Shown here: positions 57,432-64,000 of the stretch, one piece after another
Layout: each line of letters begins with the position of its first letter
How positions within the stretch are numbered: position 1 is the stretch's first letter
From: an uncultured Pseudomonas sp.
Lineage (GTDB): Bacteria > Pseudomonadota > Gammaproteobacteria > Pseudomonadales > Pseudomonadaceae
DNA length: 64,000 nt
Assembly (NCBI RefSeq): GCF_946885955.1
Contig: NZ_CAMPHI010000007.1
Location: 86,897-150,896, forward strand
Reading direction: 5' to 3'
Made by a program: the position numbers and the translations under genes
Notes under the pieces: model-generated
Told to the model about the DNA's origin: nothing
What the model saw: the letters and a program-made list of their open reading frames with translations, nothing else
Database searches by the model: none

Positions 57432-59622
57432 CCAGCGGCACCGTGAGTTTGTCCAGCAACCCGGCCTGGGCGCTGCGCGGGTTTTGGTTACCGGTCGGGC
57501 TGCTACGCAGATAGCGCCCATCCGGTTGCAGCACCCAGCTCTGGGTGTTGTCGGTCAGGTAGGCTTCCAACTCTTTCTTCACCCGCATGATCAGCTTCTT
57601 GCCTTCCACCGGAAAGCAGGTCTCGACGCGCTTATCCAGATTGCGCTCCATCCAGTCGGCGCTGGACAGGTAGATCTTTTCCTCGCCCTCGTTGAGGAAA
57701 TAGAACACCCGGGTATGTTCGAGGAAGCGACCGATGATCGAGCGCACCTGAATGTTGTGCGAGACCCCGGCGATGCCGGGACGCAGGCAGCACATGCCAC
57801 GCACCACCAGGTCGATCTTCACTCCGGTCTGGCTGGCCTTGTACAGCGCGCGGATGATCTTCGGGTCAGTCAGCGAGTTGAACTTGGCGATGATGTGCGC
57901 CGGTTTGCCCTCGGCGGCCAGGTTGGTCTCGCGGGTGATCATGTCCAGCAGGGTTTTCTTCAAGGTGAAGGGCGCATGCAGGAGCTTCTTCATGCGCAGC
58001 GTTTTACCCATGCCGATCAATTGGCTGAACATCTTTGATACGTCCTCGCACAGCGCCACGTCGGCGGTGAGCAGGCTGTAGTCGGTGTATAGCCGGGCAT
58101 TGCTGGCGTGGTAGTTGCCGGTACCGAGGTGCGCATAGCGGACGATTTCGCCGTTCTCGCGGCGCAAAATCAGCATCATCTTGGCGTGGGTCTTGAAGCC
58201 GACCACACCGTAGATCACCACCGCGCCGGCGGCCTGCAGGCGGCTGGCCAGCTGCAGGTTGGACTCCTCGTCGAAACGCGCACGCAGTTCGATCACCGCG
58301 GTCACTTCCTTGCCGTTGCGCGCGGCTTCGACCAGCGCGTCGACGATCTCCGAGTTGGCCCCGCTGCGGTACAGCGTCTGCTTGATCGCCAGCACGTGCG
58401 GGTCCTTGGCGGCCTGGCGCAACAGGTCGACGACCGGAGTGAACGATTCGAAGGGGTGCAGCAGGAGGATGTCCTGTTTGCTGACCACGCTGAAGATGTT
58501 CTCGCTGTTCTGCAACAGCTTGGGGATCACCGGGGTGAAAGGCGCGTACTGCAATTCCGGGTGGCTGGCCAGCCCGGTGATGCTGAACAGGCGGGTCAGG
58601 TTGACCGGCCCGTTGACCCGGTAGAGTTCGCTCTCGCTCAGGCTGAACTGCTTGAGCAAGTAGTCGAGCAAGGGACGCGGGCAGGTATCGACCACCTCCA
58701 GGCGCACGGCATCGCCATAGCGCCGGGAGAACAGTTCGCCGCGTAGCGCACGGGCCAGGTCTTCGACATCCTCGGTGTCCACCGAGAGGTCGGCGTTTCG
58801 GGTCAGGCGGAACTGATAGCAGCCCTTGACCTTCATGCCTTGGAACAGGTCGTCGGCGTGGGCGTGAATCATCGAGGAGAGGAACACGTAGTTGTCGCCG
58901 GGGCCGCCGACGTCTTCAGGCACCTTGATGATCCGCGGCAGCAGACGCGGTGCTGGGATGATCGCGAGACCCGAGTCGCGCCCGAAGGCGTCGACGCCTT
59001 CCAGCTCGACGATGAAGTTCAGGCTCTTGTTCACCAGCAACGGGAAGGGGTGGGTCGGATCCAAGCCGATCGGCGTGATGATCGGCGCGATTTCATCGCG
59101 GAAGTAGCGCCGCACCCAGGCCTTCAGCTTGGTGTTCCAGAAACGCCGACGAATAAAGCGCACCTGGTGCTTTTCCAGCGCCGGTAGCAGGGTGTCGTTG
59201 AGGATCGCGTACTGCCGCTCGACCTGCTCATGCGCCAATTCGGCGATGCGCGCCAGTGCCTGGTGCGGCTGCAAGCCATCCGCGCCGGCCTGCTCGCGCG
59301 CGAAGTTGATCTGCTTCTTCAGGCCGGCGACGCGGATTTCGAAAAACTCGTCGAGGTTGCTGGAGAAAATCAGCAAAAACTTCAAGCGCTCGAGCAGCGG
59401 GTAGGACTCGTCCAGCGCTTGCTCGAGCACGCGAATATTGAATTGCAGCTGCGACAGCTCGCGATGGATATACAGGCTGCTGTCGTCAAGGTTCGGCACC
59501 ACCAGGGGTGGCGCCACCGGTGCGACCGGGGCCTCGCTGACCGGCGCATCGATGCTTACAAGCTCCTCGGCAGCCGGCTGGGCATCCTGCAACTCGCTAC
59601 TACTGGGTGCTTCGGTGTTCAT
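57418..59622 (-). CDS. ppk: Polyphosphate kinase 1
   Basis: 734 residues. Makes polyphosphate from [63 protein letters not shown] (phospho-His site) and the second His motif in [20 protein letters not shown] are diagnostic. An extra acidic, Pro/Ala-rich N-terminus of about 45 residues precedes the core. It lies 20 bases after hemB and is probably co-transcribed. Confidence 0.97.
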   Translation of the reverse strand: MNTEAPSSSELQDAQPAAEELVSIDAPVSEAPVAPVAPPLVVPNLDDSSLYIHRELSQLQFNIRVLEQALDESYPLLERLKFLLIFSSNLDEFFEIRVAGLKKQINFAREQAGADGLQPHQALARIAELAHEQVERQYAILNDTLLPALEKHQVRFIRRRFWNTKLKAWVRRYFRDEIAPIITPIGLDPTHPFPLLVNKSLNFIVELEGVDAFGRDSGLAIIPAPRLLPRIIKVPEDVGGPGDNYVFLSSMIHAHADDLFQGMKVKGCYQFRLTRNADLSVDTEDVEDLARALRGELFSRRYGDAVRLEVVDTCPRPLLDYLLKQFSLSESELYRVNGPVNLTRLFSITGLASHPELQYAPFTPVIPKLLQNSENIFSVVSKQDILLLHPFESFTPVVDLLRQAAKDPHVLAIKQTLYRSGANSEIVDALVEAARNGKEVTAVIELRARFDEESNLQLASRLQAAGAVVIYGVVGFKTHAKMMLILRRENGEIVRYAHLGTGNYHASNARLYTDYSLLTADVALCEDVSKMFSQLIGMGKTLRMKKLLHAPFTLKKTLLDMITRETNLAAEGKPAHIIAKFNSLTDPKIIRALYKASQTGVKIDLVVRGMCCLRPGIAGVSHNIQVRSIIGRFLEHTRVFYFLNEGEEKIYLSSADWMERNLDKRVETCFPVEGKKLIMRVKKELEAYLTDNTQSWVLQPDGRYLRSSPTGNQNPRSAQAGLLDKLTVPLVSAR

Positions 59623-59642
59623 GTTTTTTTAGTCCCGGGGGG

Positions 59643-60975
<1,333 letters not shown>

Positions 60976-61638
60976 ATGCACAAAAAAGTTGCGGTGATTC
61001 TTTCCGGCTGCGGGGTATACGACGGCGCGGAAATCCATGAAAGCGTGATCACCCTGCTGCGCCTGGATCAGCGCGGCGCCCAGGTGCAATGCTTCGCACC
61101 CGATGTGCCGCAGCTGCACGTGGTCGATCACTACAGCGGCGACGAGATGGACCAGACGCGCAACGTATTGGTGGAGTCGGCGCGCATCGCCCGCGGCGCA
61201 ATCAAGGACGTCAAGGAATTGCACGTCGGCCAGTTCGATGCACTGATCCTGCCGGGCGGTTTCGGAGTCGCGAAAAACCTCTCGGATTTCGCCATCAGCG
61301 GCGCCAACTGCAGCGTCCAGGCCGACGTGCTGGCCGCCATCCAGGCCTTTGCCAGCGCCGGCAAGCCGGTCGGCATGATGTGCATCGCCGGGGCGCTGGC
61401 CGCCAAGGTATTCGGCGCCGGCGTGATCTGCACCATCGGCGACGACCAGGAGACCGCCAGCACCCTTACCCAGATGGGCGCGATGCACCATGAGTGTGCG
61501 GTCAGCGAGATTGTCGAGGACAGCTCGCGCAAGCTGGTCACCACCCCGGCCTATATGCTGGCACAGTCGATCAGCGAAGCCGCATCGGGCATCAACAAGC
61601 TGGTCGACCGCATTCTCGAGCTCGCCCACGGCAGCTGA
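60976..61638 (+). CDS. elbB: Isoprenoid biosynthesis glyoxalase ElbB
   Basis: 220 residues of the DJ-1/PfpI superfamily: VAVILSGCGVYDGAEIHESV, FDALILPGGFGVAKNLSDFA and the nucleophile elbow GMMCIAGALAAKVFG with its Cys. Conserved in Pseudomonas; glyoxalase activity has been reported for the E. coli member. AGGAG stands 7 bases before the ATG. Confidence 0.95.
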   Translation: MHKKVAVILSGCGVYDGAEIHESVITLLRLDQRGAQVQCFAPDVPQLHVVDHYSGDEMDQTRNVLVESARIARGAIKDVKELHVGQFDALILPGGFGVAKNLSDFAISGANCSVQADVLAAIQAFASAGKPVGMMCIAGALAAKVFGAGVICTIGDDQETASTLTQMGAMHHECAVSEIVEDSSRKLVTTPAYMLAQSISEAASGINKLVDRILELAHGS

Positions 61639-61738
61639 CAGGCCTATCACGCCAATGCGCGCGGTACTCCGGCCGCGCCTCTGGCCAATTCGGCGTCGGT
61701 GCGGCAGTTTAGCCGTTCCCGCGTCCAGGCCCGAACTC

Positions 61739-62209
61739 ATGACCAGCGAACCCTTTGACCTCAACGCCGAACTTCAACAGGCGATCAGCCTGTTTTTCGA
61801 ACGCATCCCTTTCAACCGCATGCTGGGAATCGAGCTTGATGAACTGAGCGCCGAGCGAGTCATGATGCACCTGCCGATGAAGCCCGAACTGATCGGCAAC
61901 TTCGTTCACGGGATTCTCCACGGCGGAGTGATTGCGTCCCTGCTGGACGTGGCCGGCGGCGCCATGGCGCTGATCGGAGCATTCGACAAGCATCGCCACC
62001 TGTCCGCCGAGGAGCGCATGGCGCGACTGTCGAAACTCGGCACCATCGACTTGCGCATCGATTACCTGCGCCCTGGTCGCGGCGAACGCTTCACTGCGAC
62101 GGCGATGCTGCTGCGGTCGGGCAACAAGGTAGCAGTGGTGCGGAGCGAACTGCATAACGACGAGGGCACGCTGGTAGCGGTCGGTACCGGCACCTACCTT
62201 TGCGGCTGA
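61739..62209 (+). CDS. PaaI-type hotdog thioesterase
   Basis: 156 residues. Hotdog fold: NRMLGIELDELSAERVMMHL, GNFVHGILHGGVIASLLDVA (the HGG catalytic segment with Asp) and TIDLRIDYLRPGRGERFTAT. Hydrolyses acyl-CoA thioesters; substrate unknown. It follows elbB by 100 bases. No strong ribosome-binding site, so the start is moderately sure. Confidence 0.9.
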   Translation: MTSEPFDLNAELQQAISLFFERIPFNRMLGIELDELSAERVMMHLPMKPELIGNFVHGILHGGVIASLLDVAGGAMALIGAFDKHRHLSAEERMARLSKLGTIDLRIDYLRPGRGERFTATAMLLRSGNKVAVVRSELHNDEGTLVAVGTGTYLCG

Positions 62210-62296
62210 ATGAGTGCACAACTGCTGCAGGATACCTACGCGACCTGGCGCAGGGTCATCAGTACAGTCCGCTGACCAACTGGCGCCAATGCGCGT

Positions 62297-62767
62297 TCAG
62301 CCCGCGGTTGTGCCCGCCTGGCGCAGCAAGCGGGTGAGAATCCGGTCCAGGGCGTTGGCGAACGCCTGTCTGTCGCGCTCGCCGTAGACTCCCTGGCCAC
62401 CGCCGATCTGGCCTTGCTCGCGCAACTCGGTGAACAGATTGCGCACCGCCAGCTTGTCGCCCATATTGCGCTCGTCGAACTCGCGTCCACGTGGATCGAG
62501 GGCGGCGACGCCCTTCTTGACCAGCCGATCGGCCAGCGGCACGTCGCTGCAGATCACCAACTCACCCGCTACGGCGTGCGCCACCAGATAGTCGTCGGCG
62601 GCATCGGGGCCTGCCGGCACGACGATCAACCGCACGCAGTTGTAGCTCGGCTTGCTCTGCGCCTGACCGGCGACCATGACCACCTCGAAGCTGCGCTTGA
62701 GGGCGAACTTCACCACTTGGTCGCGCGCCGCCCGCGGACAGGCATCGGCATCTATCCAGACTCGCAT
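62297..62767 (-). CDS. UPF0178 (YaiI/YqxD) family protein
   Basis: 156 residues. MRVWIDADACPRAARDQVVK carries the IDADACP signature; DYLVAHAVAGELVICSDVPL and LDPRGREFDERNMGDKLAVR are typical. Probably a PIN-like nuclease fold; function unknown. Confidence 0.93.
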   Translation of the reverse strand: MRVWIDADACPRAARDQVVKFALKRSFEVVMVAGQAQSKPSYNCVRLIVVPAGPDAADDYLVAHAVAGELVICSDVPLADRLVKKGVAALDPRGREFDERNMGDKLAVRNLFTELREQGQIGGGQGVYGERDRQAFANALDRILTRLLRQAGTTAG

Positions 62768-62839
62768 TGACCTTCAGCTCCCCCATAACTGTCGCGCCCG
62801 GCATTCCAAGAGAAACGACCAGGCCGCGACAAGACCGAC

Positions 62840-64000
62840 TCAGGCGTTGTTCGCCGACAGCCGCCGCCGCTCACCCAGCCAGCTGCGCCCGTAAAGCACG
62901 ACGATCGCCGCCAGCGCCAGCGACTGGGCCGACAGGCTGTAGGCGTCGGCATGAATGCCCAGCCAGTCGAATTCGAAGAACGCCACCGGCCGAGTACCGA
63001 GCACGCCTGCCTCCTGCAGCGCGGCTATGCCATGCCCGGCGAATACCACCGAAAGCGCACACAACAGTATGGCGTTAGCGCTGAAGAAGGTTGCCAGCGG
63101 CAACTTACGCGAACCGCGCAGGATCACCCAGGCCAGGCCCAACAACAGCACCAGCGCCGCACCGGCTCCGGCCAGCACCATGCCATGCCCGGCTGGGCCG
63201 GCCTGCAGCCAGAGGGTTTCGTAGAACAGGATGACTTCGAACAATTCGCGATAGACCGAGAAAAACGCCAGCACGGCAAAACCGAAACGTCCGCCACCGC
63301 CGACCAGGCTGCTCTTGATATAGTCCTGCCAGGCCGCGGCGTGCCGTCGGTCGTGCATCCATACGCCGAGCCAGAGCACCATGACGCAGGCAAACAAGGC
63401 CGTCAGCCCTTCCAGCAGTTCACGCTGGGCGCCGCTGACATCGATCAGGTAAGCCGCCAGCGCCCAGGTCGCGACACCGGCCAGCAATGCCATGCCCCAG
63501 CCGATATGCACGCTACGCACCGCCTGGGCCTGCCCGGTGTTGCGCAGGAAGGCGAGAATCGCCGCCAACACCAGAATCGCCTCCAGACCCTCGCGCAGCA
63601 GAATCAGCAGGCTGGAGAAAAAGCTCAGCGAATCCGACAAACCGTCAACGTCGAGCAGCGATGCGGCCTTGGCCAGTTCGCCTTTAGCCGCCTCCAGGCG
63701 TTGCGCCGCCTGGCCGACCGAAAGACCGTCCTGTAGCGCTTGACGGTAATCCATCAACGCCCGCTCGGTGGTCTTGCGTTGCTGCGGGTCGAGATTGTCC
63801 AGTGCACTCTCGACCAGTTCGAAGCCTTCCAGATAGGCGCCGACCGACAGATCGTAGGCCTGGTCTCGCTCGCCGCGGCGGTACGCTGCCAGACTCTGCT
63901 CCAGGGTCGAGCGCGTGTAATCGATCAGTTGCAAGGGCCCACGCTGCTGCTGCGGCGGCCGGGCACGCTGGGAGCGGAAAGCCGCAGCAGCCTCGGCGCC
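62840..64000 (-). CDS. FTR1-family iron permease (N-terminus beyond the window)
   Basis: The frame is open to the window edge and gives 386 residues. The C-terminal membrane domain shows two REGLE-like motifs (LILLREGLEAILVLAAILAF and YRELFEVILFYETLWLQ), which bind iron in FTR1/EfeU permeases, with seven or so membrane segments. The part before it is helical and may belong to a periplasmic domain fused N-terminally, as is common for Pseudomonas members. TTG at 63934 is not taken as a start because coding continues upstream. Confidence 0.9.
   Translation of the reverse strand, partial: GAEAAAAFRSQRARPPQQQRGPLQLIDYTRSTLEQSLAAYRRGERDQAYDLSVGAYLEGFELVESALDNLDPQQRKTTERALMDYRQALQDGLSVGQAAQRLEAAKGELAKAASLLDVDGLSDSLSFFSSLLILLREGLEAILVLAAILAFLRNTGQAQAVRSVHIGWGMALLAGVATWALAAYLIDVSGAQRELLEGLTALFACVMVLWLGVWMHDRRHAAAWQDYIKSSLVGGGGRFGFAVLAFFSVYRELFEVILFYETLWLQAGPAGHGMVLAGAGAALVLLLGLAWVILRGSRKLPLATFFSANAILLCALSVVFAGHGIAALQEAGVLGTRPVAFFEFDWLGIHADAYSLSAQSLALAAIVVLYGRSWLGERRRLSANNA

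Overview
The window is G+C-rich gammaproteobacterial chromosome. Gene content and order (gshA, argA, argE, pit, gcvT/gcvH, ubiH, pepP, zapA, 6S RNA, ubiD, rho, trxA, ppx/ppk, hemB, elbB) match, from memory, the region between gshA and hemB of Pseudomonas, so this is almost certainly a Pseudomonas or very close relative. No tRNA, rRNA or CRISPR array was seen.

Layout. (1) 1-7700: the 3' end of gshA, a small Rmf/CrpP-like gene, a decayed transposase, then a leftward type VI secretion island (vgrG, a 1052-residue effector with a lysozyme/GH19-like C-terminus, and an overlapping exported immunity candidate) lying between gshA and argA. The effector C-terminus and the immunity gene are clearly more A+T-rich than the rest. 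(2) 7985-23107: housekeeping genes: argA, argE, phosphate transport with its DUF47 partner, a CYTH-CHAD protein, a GspE/PilB-type ATPase, two L,D-transpeptidases, an SPFH/NfeD pair, DUF2388, gcvH and gcvT. Two MITE-like elements sit here, one breaking a GNAT acetyltransferase gene. gcvP is not beside gcvH/gcvT. (3) 23480-36066: a thioredoxin-fold protein, an iron(III) ABC transporter with a Fur-box candidate, a ubiquinone hydroxylase/pepP operon, the divergent zapA-6S RNA-ygfA unit, a 44-residue membrane protein, an EVE protein, a CHASE-PAS-GGDEF diguanylate cyclase and a FliL-like protein. (4) 36224-50812: an accessory region. It holds a quinone reductase, an EthD protein and a TetR regulator, then a quorum-sensing-type biosynthetic locus: an AfsA-like hotdog protein with a HAD phosphatase (closed by a strong terminator), then a canonical-looking lux box and a tightly packed operon of aldo/keto reductase, FAD monooxygenase, condensation-type acyltransferase, alpha/beta hydrolase, MDR reductase, RarD-like permease, a DRE-TIM-like/winged-helix fusion and an exported orphan protein, then a LuxI-family synthase, with a LuxR receptor convergent to it. 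(5) 51077-64000: housekeeping genes again: ferredoxin reductase, ubiD, rho, trxA, ppx, ppk, hemB, elbB, a thioesterase, a UPF0178 protein and a truncated FTR1 iron permease.

The most notable system is region 4. AfsA proteins make butenolide phosphates for gamma-butyrolactone signals in Streptomyces, a step that is followed by reduction and dephosphorylation. Here an AfsA-like protein, a phosphatase and several reductases sit next to a complete LuxI/LuxR pair. A lux-box match (14 of 20 positions identical to the Vibrio fischeri sequence as I remember it) precedes the operon, and the luxI ribosome-binding site is locked in a perfect 8-bp hairpin. The product cannot be told from sequence; a small lactone or acylated metabolite made under quorum control is an inference.
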